A stretch of 64,000 nt of DNA, taken from the NCBI RefSeq assembly GCF_026163685.1, contig NZ_JAOXSR010000002.1, positions 124,001 to 188,000 on the forward strand, in the 5' to 3' direction. A model generated the notes under the pieces. It ran no database searches. It was not told the origin of the DNA and saw only the letters and a list, made by a program, of their open reading frames with translations. The stretch comes from Oerskovia flava. Lineage in GTDB: Bacteria > Actinomycetota > Actinomycetes > Actinomycetales > Cellulomonadaceae. This document shows positions 30,786-37,734 of the stretch, one piece after another (the first letter of the stretch is position 1; every line of letters begins with the position of its first letter). A program made the translations under genes and the position numbers.

Positions 30786-33527
30786 GTGAATCTCCTCGGC
30801 CGGCGCACTGAGCGCGCGGTGATCGAACAGCTGCTCGCGGACGCCCGCGTCGGGCGGGGCGGCGCTCTCGTGGTGCGCGGGGAGGCCGGCATCGGCAAGA
30901 CGGCCCTGCTCGAGCACGCCGCGGAGGCGGCTCAGGAGCTCGGGTTCCAGGTGCAGGAGTCGGTCGGAACGGAGTCCGAGACGCAGTTCGCGTTCGCGGG
31001 CGTGCACCAGCTGTGCACGCTGCTGCTGGACCACGCGGGCGCGCTTCCCGAGCCGCAGCGCGCCGCCCTGGGCGTGGCGCTCGGCCAGCACCGCGGTACA
31101 GCACCCGACCGGTTCCTGGTCGGGCTGGCCACCCTGAGTCTGCTCGCAGAGGCCGCCGAGGAGCAGCCGTTGCTCTGCCTCGTCGACGACGCGCAGTGGC
31201 TGGACCAGGCGTCCGCCCAGGTGCTGGCGTTCGTCGCGCGGCGAGCGGGGGCCGAGCGGCTCGCCGTGGTGTTCGCGTCGCGCAACACCGGCGGAGACGA
31301 CGCGAGCACGCTCGCCGGGCTGCCCGAGCTGCGTCTGGAACGGCTCGCCGACGCGGACGCGTGTGCGCTCCTGACCGCCGCGGTGCGCTCGCCGCTGGAC
31401 GACCGCGTGCGCGATCGGATCGTCGCCGAGGCACGCGGGAATCCCCTCGCCCTGCTGGAGCTGCCCCGTAGCGTGCCGCCCGCCCAGTTCGCGGGCGGGT
31501 ACGAGCGGCCCGACGCCGCGGACGTCCCGCGCTGGGTCGAGGAGACCTATCGGCAGCGGTCGACCAGCCTGCCGGCCGCGACGCAGCAGCTGCTGCTGAT
31601 CGCCGCGGGCGATCCGACCGGCGACGTGGCGCTGCTGTGGCGGGCCGCAGCCCAGCTGCAGATCGCCCGTGACGCAGCGGCGTACGCAGAGGCCGCCGGA
31701 CTCATGGAGATCGACACGCGGGTGCGGTTCCGCCATCCGCTCGTGCGCTCCGCGATCTACCAGGCAGCAGTGCCGCGCGACCGCCGCAGCGCCCACGCCG
31801 CGCTCGCCGCGGTCACCGACGTGCGCACCAACCCCGATCGGCGGGCGTGGCACCGGGCACAGGCGGCGGACGGGCCCGACGAGGACGTCGCAGCGGAACT
31901 CGAGTCGTCTGCCGACCGGGCGCGCAGCCGCGGCGGGTCGGCGGCGGCCGCCGCGTTCCTGCGCCGGGCTGTCGAGCTCTCCCCGGATCCCGACCGCCGC
32001 GCGCGCCGGTCGCTCCAGGCGGCGCACGCCGCGCTCGAGACCGGCGCGTCGAAGACCGCTCTCGAGCTCCTGACCAGTGCGCAGGGCGGACCGCTCGACG
32101 ATCACCAGCGCGCGCGCCTCGGACTGCTGCGCGCGCAGATCGCGTTCCACACCACCCGGGGGAGCGAGGCGCCGCGGATGTTGCTCGACGCCGCCGAGAC
32201 CCTCGGCCCGCTGGATGCCGATCTGTCACGCGACAGCTACCTGCACGCACTCGAGGCGTCCTTCCACGCCGGTCGGCTGGGTCGCGGCGGAGAGCTGACG
32301 CGTGCCGCCCGAGCCGCGCAGACCGCGCCCGCGCCGTCGCAGCCCGCTCGGCCGGTCGATCTCATGCTGGACGGGCTGGCCACCTTGTTCGTCCAGGGCT
32401 ACGCGGCGAGCGTCCCGATCCTGCAGCGGTCCCTCGAGACGTTGCGCGCCCCTGCCTCCCGACTCGAGGACGGCAGCCGTCACCGACTGTGGCTGGCCTG
32501 CCACATCGCGGCCACGCTGTGGGACGACGAGGCGATCTACGAGCTCGCGGCCCTCGACGTCCGGCTCGCGCGCGACGAGGGCGCCCTGGCACGCCTCCCT
32601 GCGGCGCTCAACGCCCTGGCCTCGGTGCTCGTGCTGACCGGCGAGCTGGCTCGCGCCGCAGAGATGCTCGCCGAGGAGCGCGCGATCACGCAGGCGACCG
32701 GCGCTCCGCCGCTGCCGAACGCCCGGCTCATCCTCGCCGCATGGCGCGGCCGGCAGACCGAGACGGCGGACCTGCACGCGGCGATGGTCGACGAGGCGAC
32801 CGGACGCGGGGAAGGCGCGACGCTCGGCCTGTCCGACGTCGCGCTGGCAGCCCTGCACAACGGGCTCGGCAACTACGAGGACGCGCTCGCGGCGGCCGAG
32901 CGACCGGTCGAGCACGACGAGCTGACGTTCAGCAGCATCGCCCTGCCCGAGCTCGTCGAGGCGGCCGTCCGCGCCAACCGGCCGGAACGTGCGTCCGCCG
33001 CACTCGACGTGCTCAGCGAGCGGGCTCGCGCCAGCGGCACCGAGTGGGCGCTCGGGCTCGAGGCGCGATCGAGGGCGCTGCTCGAACGCGGGCCTGCCGC
33101 CGAGGCGTCCTACCGTGAGGCGACCGAGCGGCTCGGCCGGACGCGGATGGCTACTCACCTCGCTCGCGCTCACCTGGTGTACGGCGAGTGGCTGCGCGAC
33201 GAAGGGCGCCGCCAGGACGCGCGCGAACAGCTCCGCACCGCCTACGACCTGCTGACGGACATGGGCGTGGACGCCTTCGCCGCTCGGGCCGCCCGCGAGC
33301 TGCGCGCCACCGGTGAACACCCGCGGGAGCGGACGGCGCAGCCGTCCGACGCGCTGACCGTCCAGGAGCTGCACGTGGCGCGGTTGGTCGCCACCGGCGC
33401 CACGTCGCGGGAGGTTGCCGCGCAGCTGTTCCTGAGTCCGCGGACGATCGAGGCTCATTTGCGTCGCATCTTCCGCAAGCTCGGCATCACCTCGCGGCGC
33501 CAGCTCAAAGAGGTGCGACTGCCCTGA
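30786..33527 (+). CDS. LuxR family LAL-type regulator (AAA ATPase + TPR-like + HTH), paralogue 1
   Basis: The 913-aa protein has an N-terminal ATPase with Walker A GEAGIGKT (residues ~32-39) and Walker B LLCLVDDAQWLD (~residue 135), a long helical TPR-like middle, and a C-terminal LuxR HTH (LTVQELHVARLVATGATSRE, AAQLFLSPRTIEAHL, KLGITSRRQLKE). It is a large ATP-dependent activator responding to an unknown ligand. The GTG at 30786 (VNLLGRRTER) has GGAGG upstream and gives the same length as its paralogue at 37735-40464. A longer ATG start at 30699 or 30753 would add unrelated Arg-rich sequence. It is preceded by a MerR-type site. Confidence 0.85.
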   Translation: MNLLGRRTERAVIEQLLADARVGRGGALVVRGEAGIGKTALLEHAAEAAQELGFQVQESVGTESETQFAFAGVHQLCTLLLDHAGALPEPQRAALGVALGQHRGTAPDRFLVGLATLSLLAEAAEEQPLLCLVDDAQWLDQASAQVLAFVARRAGAERLAVVFASRNTGGDDASTLAGLPELRLERLADADACALLTAAVRSPLDDRVRDRIVAEARGNPLALLELPRSVPPAQFAGGYERPDAADVPRWVEETYRQRSTSLPAATQQLLLIAAGDPTGDVALLWRAAAQLQIARDAAAYAEAAGLMEIDTRVRFRHPLVRSAIYQAAVPRDRRSAHAALAAVTDVRTNPDRRAWHRAQAADGPDEDVAAELESSADRARSRGGSAAAAAFLRRAVELSPDPDRRARRSLQAAHAALETGASKTALELLTSAQGGPLDDHQRARLGLLRAQIAFHTTRGSEAPRMLLDAAETLGPLDADLSRDSYLHALEASFHAGRLGRGGELTRAARAAQTAPAPSQPARPVDLMLDGLATLFVQGYAASVPILQRSLETLRAPASRLEDGSRHRLWLACHIAATLWDDEAIYELAALDVRLARDEGALARLPAALNALASVLVLTGELARAAEMLAEERAITQATGAPPLPNARLILAAWRGRQTETADLHAAMVDEATGRGEGATLGLSDVALAALHNGLGNYEDALAAAERPVEHDELTFSSIALPELVEAAVRANRPERASAALDVLSERARASGTEWALGLEARSRALLERGPAAEASYREATERLGRTRMATHLARAHLVYGEWLRDEGRRQDAREQLRTAYDLLTDMGVDAFAARAARELRATGEHPRERTAQPSDALTVQELHVARLVATGATSREVAAQLFLSPRTIEAHLRRIFRKLGITSRRQLKEVRLP

Positions 33528-33573
33528 CCCCGGCTGCCCAGGCGCGGCCGGTCCCGCTTCGGGAGGGGGTTCC

Positions 33574-34512
33574 CTATGCCGCAGGAGTGAGTGCGGGGCC
33601 GGAGCGCCGGGTCCGGAGCCACACCACGACCGCGACGGCGATGATCACCAGGGAGAGCGGCACGAACAGGGCGGGTGTGACCGCGCCCGCCGAGCGGTCG
33701 AACCTGTCGGCAAGATCCGCCTGCAGGACGAACCAGAAGAGGAAGACCACGAGGTTGAGGGCGGCGTGCATGACGACCGCGATCTCGAGTCCGCCGGTGC
33801 GCCAGGTGACGAGTCCGGTCGAGACCGAGAACAGGGCGTAGAGGACGTTCCACCAGAGGTCGCCCGCAGTGTGGATCACCGCGAAGACGGCGCCGGAGAC
33901 GGCGATCCCCAGGATCAGGGACGCCCGAGGGCCGCGCGCCCAGCTACCCGCGACGCGGAAGACCAGACCTCGCAGGCCGTACTCCTCGCCCGCAGCCTGC
34001 AGGGGCACGAACAGCATGACCACGACGAACAGAGTGATGATGTCCGCGTGCGACCACACGACGGTCGCGCGTGGCTCGAGATACTCGGTGATGGCGAACG
34101 CGATGAGGAAGAGGGGGAAGACTCCCAGCAGGGCGCGCCCGAACAGGTCGAAGCGGAAGCGGGAGACGACCGAGTGGAGCGACGGCCCGCGCACCCCGTA
34201 GAGCCAGCGCTGGATGAACATGCTCCAGGGGATCAGCAACGCGGTGGCGACCAGACCTGAGCCGAGCGTCAGCGCGGTGTACTCCGGTACGCCGGAGTCC
34301 GTGTCGGGGCGGATGAGCCCGTCGATCCAGGCCGCGAGCAGATAGAACACCTGGATCGCGCCGAACAGGCCGCCGATGAGCAGGACGATGGCGAGAACGC
34401 CGCGCCCGATCCTGCGCTCCTCGCCGGCGAGCACCCGGTGGTACTCCACACCGGGTGGTACCTGACCGGCGCCGGGGGCTGGGGCTGTCGGTGTCGGTGT
34501 TGCGGTGGTCAT
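33574..34512 (-). CDS. CPBP family intramembrane metalloprotease
   Basis: The 312-aa protein has about eight membrane helices and the CPBP (Abi) motifs in order: EEYGLRGLVFR near residue 175 (EExxxR), FAVIHTAGD near 210 (FxxxH) and HAALN near 250 (HxxxN). These are the metal-binding and catalytic residues, so the protease should be active. The family includes CAAX-type prenyl proteases and bacteriocin-immunity or processing proteins. The N-terminus is Pro/Thr-rich and cytoplasmic. It has its own MerR-type promoter (site 3) and is divergent from the SDR gene. Confidence 0.85.
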   Translation of the reverse strand: MTTATPTPTAPAPGAGQVPPGVEYHRVLAGEERRIGRGVLAIVLLIGGLFGAIQVFYLLAAWIDGLIRPDTDSGVPEYTALTLGSGLVATALLIPWSMFIQRWLYGVRGPSLHSVVSRFRFDLFGRALLGVFPLFLIAFAITEYLEPRATVVWSHADIITLFVVVMLFVPLQAAGEEYGLRGLVFRVAGSWARGPRASLILGIAVSGAVFAVIHTAGDLWWNVLYALFSVSTGLVTWRTGGLEIAVVMHAALNLVVFLFWFVLQADLADRFDRSAGAVTPALFVPLSLVIIAVAVVVWLRTRRSGPALTPAA

Positions 34513-34557
34513 CGTCTCTGCTCCGTTCCGAGATCTTGCGTGGTGCGGCCATCTCAG

Positions 34558-34578
34558 ACCGTGTTGTCACCACGCAGT
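34558..34578 (-). promoter_or_regulatory. MerR-type operator/promoter of the CPBP protease gene (site 3)
   Basis: Read on the minus strand the site is ACTGCGT-N7-ACACGGT, with CTTGACT as the -35 (34581-34576) and TGAGAT (34556-34551) 19 bases further. The left arm is imperfect and the right arm is consensus. It lies 45 bases upstream of the CPBP start. Confidence 0.55.
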
Positions 34579-34623
34579 CAAGTCGTGCCGACCCGATCGC
34601 CACAGCGGTGGATCAGGTGCTTG

Positions 34624-34644
34624 ACCCTGTGCCAGCCACACGGT
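34624..34644 (+). promoter_or_regulatory. MerR-type operator/promoter of the SDR gene (site 4)
   Basis: ACCCTGT-N7-ACACGGT sits directly after TTGACC (34621-34626), with TTCACT 19 bases downstream of the -35. It is nearly identical in layout to site 7 and lies 55 bases before the SDR start. Confidence 0.7.
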
Positions 34645-34699
34645 TTTCACTGGACGGTGAGTGTCGTCCGGTTCGCACAGCTCGACGGAGGGTTTCGCC

Positions 34700-35473
34700 A
34701 TGACCACGCAGAGGCAGCGAGTCGCCATCATCACCGGCGCGGGAAGTGCACACGGGATCGGGTTCGCGGCAGCACGTCTGCTCGGCGCCGACGGGAATCG
34801 CGTGGTGATCACGTCGACAACGGATCGCATCTTCGAGCGAGTCGCAGAGCTGCGCGCCGCCGGGATCCGAGCGGAAGGGGTGGTCGCGGACCTCACGGAA
34901 CAGGCAGGTGTGGACGCCGTCGTCGCGTGTGCGTCCGATGCGTTCGGCGGCGTGGACATCCTCGTCAACAACGCCGGGATGACGTCCATGTCCGGCTGGT
35001 ACGCCTCGGGTGCGATCGACGGGCTGTCCCTCGACCACTGGCATGCCTCGATCGAACGCAACCTGACGACGTCGTTCCTGATGATCCGCGCGGTGGTGGC
35101 GTCCATGCAGGCTGCCGGCTACGGACGCATCGTGAACGTGTCGTCGGTGTCCGGGCCGGTCGCCGCGTACCCCGGCGATGTTGCTTACCACGCGGCGAAG
35201 GCCGGCATCGTCGGGCTGACGCGATCAGCGGCGATCGACACCGCCGCGGCGGGCGTCACGGTGAATGCCGTCGCTCCGGGCTGGATCGATACCGCGTCCG
35301 CCTCCGCTCGCGAGCGGGTGATGGGCGCGGCCACGCCCGTCGGGAGGTCCGGCACGGCGGACGAGGTGGCGTACGTGATCGCGTTCCTCGCCGGCGAAGG
35401 CGCGTCGTACATCACGGGTCAGCTCATCACGGTCGACGGAGCGAACTCCATCAGCGAAGAGCGCGGGCGTTGA
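34700..35473 (+). CDS. SDR family oxidoreductase
   Basis: The 257-aa short-chain dehydrogenase has the cofactor motif TGAGSAHGIGFAAARLL near residue 12, LVNNAG near 92, a Ser in NVSSVSGPVAAYPGD near 145 and YHAAKAGIVGLTRS near 160 (Tyr-Lys pair in the YxxxK spacing). It probably acts on an alcohol or ketone with NAD(P)H; no substrate is evident. GGAG precedes the ATG at 34700. A longer in-frame start at 34661 would overlap the promoter. It belongs to the set of island genes with MerR-type promoters. Confidence 0.85.
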   Translation: MTTQRQRVAIITGAGSAHGIGFAAARLLGADGNRVVITSTTDRIFERVAELRAAGIRAEGVVADLTEQAGVDAVVACASDAFGGVDILVNNAGMTSMSGWYASGAIDGLSLDHWHASIERNLTTSFLMIRAVVASMQAAGYGRIVNVSSVSGPVAAYPGDVAYHAAKAGIVGLTRSAAIDTAAAGVTVNAVAPGWIDTASASARERVMGAATPVGRSGTADEVAYVIAFLAGEGASYITGQLITVDGANSISEERGR

Positions 35474-35575
35474 ACCCCCGAGCGATGCCTTCGTTCCGCT
35501 GCGGCGTGCCTGCGGTCCTCCTGGTCTGACCCGTCGCGGGCGGTCGCCGGTCGACCCCGTCCTCGAGGGAAGAAG

Positions 35576-36169
35576 GTGACGACAGTGCGTGCGGTGACCG
35601 ACGGATTCCTGCTCGCCCTCGCGAGCATCGCAGCGACCCTTCTCGGCGCGTTCATCCTCGCGGTGTTCTTCTACCTGAACTCGGCGCTGCACCGGGCCCG
35701 CGGCGCCGCGGGCAGAGCCCACGACCGGTACATCCGGGCCGGCGTCCGCTGGGTGCTCATCGCCTACAGCCTGCCCCTGATCGTCGCTCTCGCCCTGGTC
35801 GGTGCGGAGCCGGTCTGGGCGGCCGTGTCGTTCCTGGTGTTCGCGACGGCACTCGTGGTCGCAACCGTCGACACGTCCCGTCGGATCGTCCAGAAGGGCG
35901 CGGCGAGGAGGTCTCTCGCGCTGGCCGCGAACGAGATCCTCACCTCGCTCGCGGTGGTGGCCGTCGTGGCACTGCCGTGGATCCTGGGCGGCTGGATCCC
36001 GGCGTCGAGCGACTTCGCCCCTTCTCTCCTTCTCGCCCTCGCCATCGGCTTCACGAGCACGGCGGCGGTCATCATGTCGGTCTTCGACGCCGACGAGATG
36101 TCGGCGCATGCTCCGGAGCCGGCGGCGCCGCTGCGCCGCTCCGCGACCCGTCTGCGGCGACGGTCGTGA
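35576..36169 (+). CDS. hypothetical membrane protein
   Basis: The 197-aa protein has about five hydrophobic segments (residues ~10-35, 60-80, 82-100, 120-140, 148-168), a polar loop HRARGAAGRAHDRY and a basic C-terminus. No family is recognised. The GTG at 35576 follows GAGGGAAGAA. It lies about 100 bases after the SDR gene on the same strand and may be read from the same promoter. Confidence 0.55.
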   Translation: MTTVRAVTDGFLLALASIAATLLGAFILAVFFYLNSALHRARGAAGRAHDRYIRAGVRWVLIAYSLPLIVALALVGAEPVWAAVSFLVFATALVVATVDTSRRIVQKGAARRSLALAANEILTSLAVVAVVALPWILGGWIPASSDFAPSLLLALAIGFTSTAAVIMSVFDADEMSAHAPEPAAPLRRSATRLRRRS

Positions 36170-36234
36170 TGCCGCGTCGACAGGGCGGCCGCATAGGTGA
36201 CTTCCACCGACGCGAAACGGGCCTCAGCGATGTG

Positions 36235-36255
36235 AACCTGTTGTCACCACCGCGA
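36235..36255 (+). promoter_or_regulatory. degenerate MerR-type site before the small ORF and MerR gene (site 5)
   Basis: TGAACCTGTTGTCACCAC aligns with the left half and spacer of sites 3, 4 and 7, but the right arm (ACCGCGA) diverges and the -35 reads TGTGAA. It lies 36 bases upstream of the small ORF at 36291, and may be a weaker autoregulatory site for the MerR gene. Confidence 0.4.
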
Positions 36256-36290
36256 CCGTGCAGAACGGTCTCTACCGCAGGAGACGACCC

Positions 36291-36488
36291 ATGAGCGAGC
36301 ACCCGGCCATCACCAGGATCCGCCCCATCGCGGCGCCGTTCGCCGAGGTGGGACCGAACCGCCGCGAGGCGGCCTCCGCCGAGGGCGCTGGTCAGGCGCC
36401 ACCGGACGGGGGCGTCAGCGTCGCCGCCGCGCTGGGGTGCCTGATCATCAGCCTCCAGGTCGCGGGTGCATCCCCACGACGGGCCTGA
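36291..36488 (+). CDS. small hypothetical protein (65 aa) with a Gly-Gly-like junction
   Basis: The ATG has AGGAG seven bases upstream, good support for translation. The N-terminal ~40 residues are polar (MSEHPAITRIRP, NRREAASAEG), followed by PPDGG and then a short hydrophobic tail (VSVAAALGCLIISLQVAG) ending in Arg-Arg-Ala. The leader-GG-hydrophobic-core layout resembles double-glycine peptide precursors, but there is no dedicated export ATPase nearby. It ends 16 bases before the MerR gene. No homologue is recognised. Confidence 0.5.
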   Translation: MSEHPAITRIRPIAAPFAEVGPNRREAASAEGAGQAPPDGGVSVAAALGCLIISLQVAGASPRRA

Positions 36489-36504
36489 CACGGAGGAGGA
36501 GACG

Positions 36505-37284
36505 ATGGCCTGGAGCACGAGCGAGATCGCGGACCTGGCGTCCACGACCGTGAACACGGTTCGTCACTACCACCGTCTCGGGCTGCTCGACGAGCCCGAG
36601 CGTGGGGTCAACGGCTACAAGAAGTACGAGGTGCGGCATCTTGTGCAGCTGCTCCGGGTCCGGCGACTCGTCGAGCTGGGTCTCCCGCTCGCGCAGATCG
36701 GCGACATCAACGCCGGTGGCGGTCAGGAGATGCTTCGGGAGCTGGATGCCGAGCTGGTGGCGGGTATCGAGCGGATTCAGCAGGCGCGAGCCGACATCGC
36801 CGCGATCCTGCGCGAGGACGCACCCGCCGACACGCCGGCCGGGTTCGAGCCGGTGGCGTCCCGGCTGTCGGAGGCGGACCATTCGATCCTGCACATCTCC
36901 GCACAGCTCTTCGACGCGCAGGCGATGGCTGACGTGCGCCGCATGGTGGAGGTCGACGTGACAGCCGACGGCGTCGGCGCGCAGATCGACGCTCTCGCCC
37001 CGGACGCCGACGATGCGAGCCGTGAACGCCTCGTGCGGCTTCTCGCGCCGATCCTCGCGCGCAACCTGGTCGAGTACCCCTGGCTCCTGAATCCGTCCGA
37101 GCACCTGTCCCGCAGCGAACGCGTCGCACAGCAGACGATGTCGGAGGCGGTCGCCGAGCTGTACAACCCGGCACAGCTGGACGTGCTCGGCCGTGCGAGC
37201 CGACTCGCCCACGACCTGCTGCAGGTGGGATCCGATGCGCCGGACGACGATCCTCAGCCACGGGATCTTGCGCTCGTGGGCTGA
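36505..37284 (+). CDS. MerR family transcriptional regulator, paralogue 1
   Basis: The 259-aa protein begins with a MerR winged helix (MAWSTSEIADLASTTVNTVR, HYHRLGLLDEPER, GYKKYEVRHLVQLLRVRRL), then a coiled-coil-like helix (ELDAELVAGIERIQQARADI) and a ~150-aa C-terminal helical domain of unknown ligand. There is no metal-binding Cys cluster, so it is not a metal sensor. GGAGGAG precedes the ATG. It and its paralogue at 41583 are the obvious candidates for binding the repeated ACCSTGT-N7-ACASGGT promoter sites of the island. Confidence 0.88.
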   Translation: MAWSTSEIADLASTTVNTVRHYHRLGLLDEPERGVNGYKKYEVRHLVQLLRVRRLVELGLPLAQIGDINAGGGQEMLRELDAELVAGIERIQQARADIAAILREDAPADTPAGFEPVASRLSEADHSILHISAQLFDAQAMADVRRMVEVDVTADGVGAQIDALAPDADDASRERLVRLLAPILARNLVEYPWLLNPSEHLSRSERVAQQTMSEAVAELYNPAQLDVLGRASRLAHDLLQVGSDAPDDDPQPRDLALVG

Positions 37285-37285
37285 C

Positions 37286-37684
37286 CTACCGCGAGCCCCG
37301 CCCGATCCGACCGAGGTGGGTGTGCGCGAAGTCGTCCAGCTTGAGTCCGTAGCCGAGCGCTCGGTCGACGGCGACATGGAACCCCCAGCAGGCGGCGACC
37401 ACGGCGAGCCAGGGGAGATCCTGTCCCCCGAGGGCGAAGCCGGCATACCCCACCATCAGGATCGCCGGCCCGGTGTAGCTGTGCACGGCGTTGTAGAGCA
37501 GCGCCCCCAGGCGTGGGCCGCTCACGTACCCGACGGCGGAGAGGTCGAAGACGAGGAAGGCCGCGACCAACCACCACCACGACTGTCCCATGGCGACGAC
37601 GGCGATGACGATGGCGACCGCGATGGCGCCGTTCTCGACCCGCTGGACGGCCACGGCTCCGTCGTCGAACGTACGCTGCCTCAT
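37286..37684 (-). CDS. DUF4260 family membrane protein
   Basis: The 132-aa protein has about four short membrane segments and DUF4260 features: an early VENGAIAVAIVIAVV helix, FDLSAVGYVSGPRLGALLYNAVHSY near residue 50, and a C-terminal HVAVDRALGYGLK with ddfahTHLG. Function of the family is unknown. The ATG at 37684 lies 6 bases after the -10-like TGCACT of MerR-type site 6, so the mRNA may be leaderless. An ATG 15 bases upstream is an alternative. It converges with the MerR gene. Confidence 0.75.
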   Translation of the reverse strand: MRQRTFDDGAVAVQRVENGAIAVAIVIAVVAMGQSWWWLVAAFLVFDLSAVGYVSGPRLGALLYNAVHSYTGPAILMVGYAGFALGGQDLPWLAVVAACWGFHVAVDRALGYGLKLDDFAHTHLGRIGRGSR

Positions 37685-37697
37685 GGCACCAGTGCAC

Positions 37698-37718
37698 ACC
37701 CGGTTCTCGGAACGGAGT
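37698..37718 (-). promoter_or_regulatory. MerR-type operator/promoter of the DUF4260 gene (site 6)
   Basis: On the minus strand ACTCCGT-N7-ACCGGGT (5 of 7 matches per arm) follows CTTGACT (-35 at 37721-37716), with TGCACT (37696-37691) after 19 bases. Strand and distance fit the DUF4260 gene. Confidence 0.5.
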
Positions 37719-37734
37719 CAAGACCCCCGGGCCG

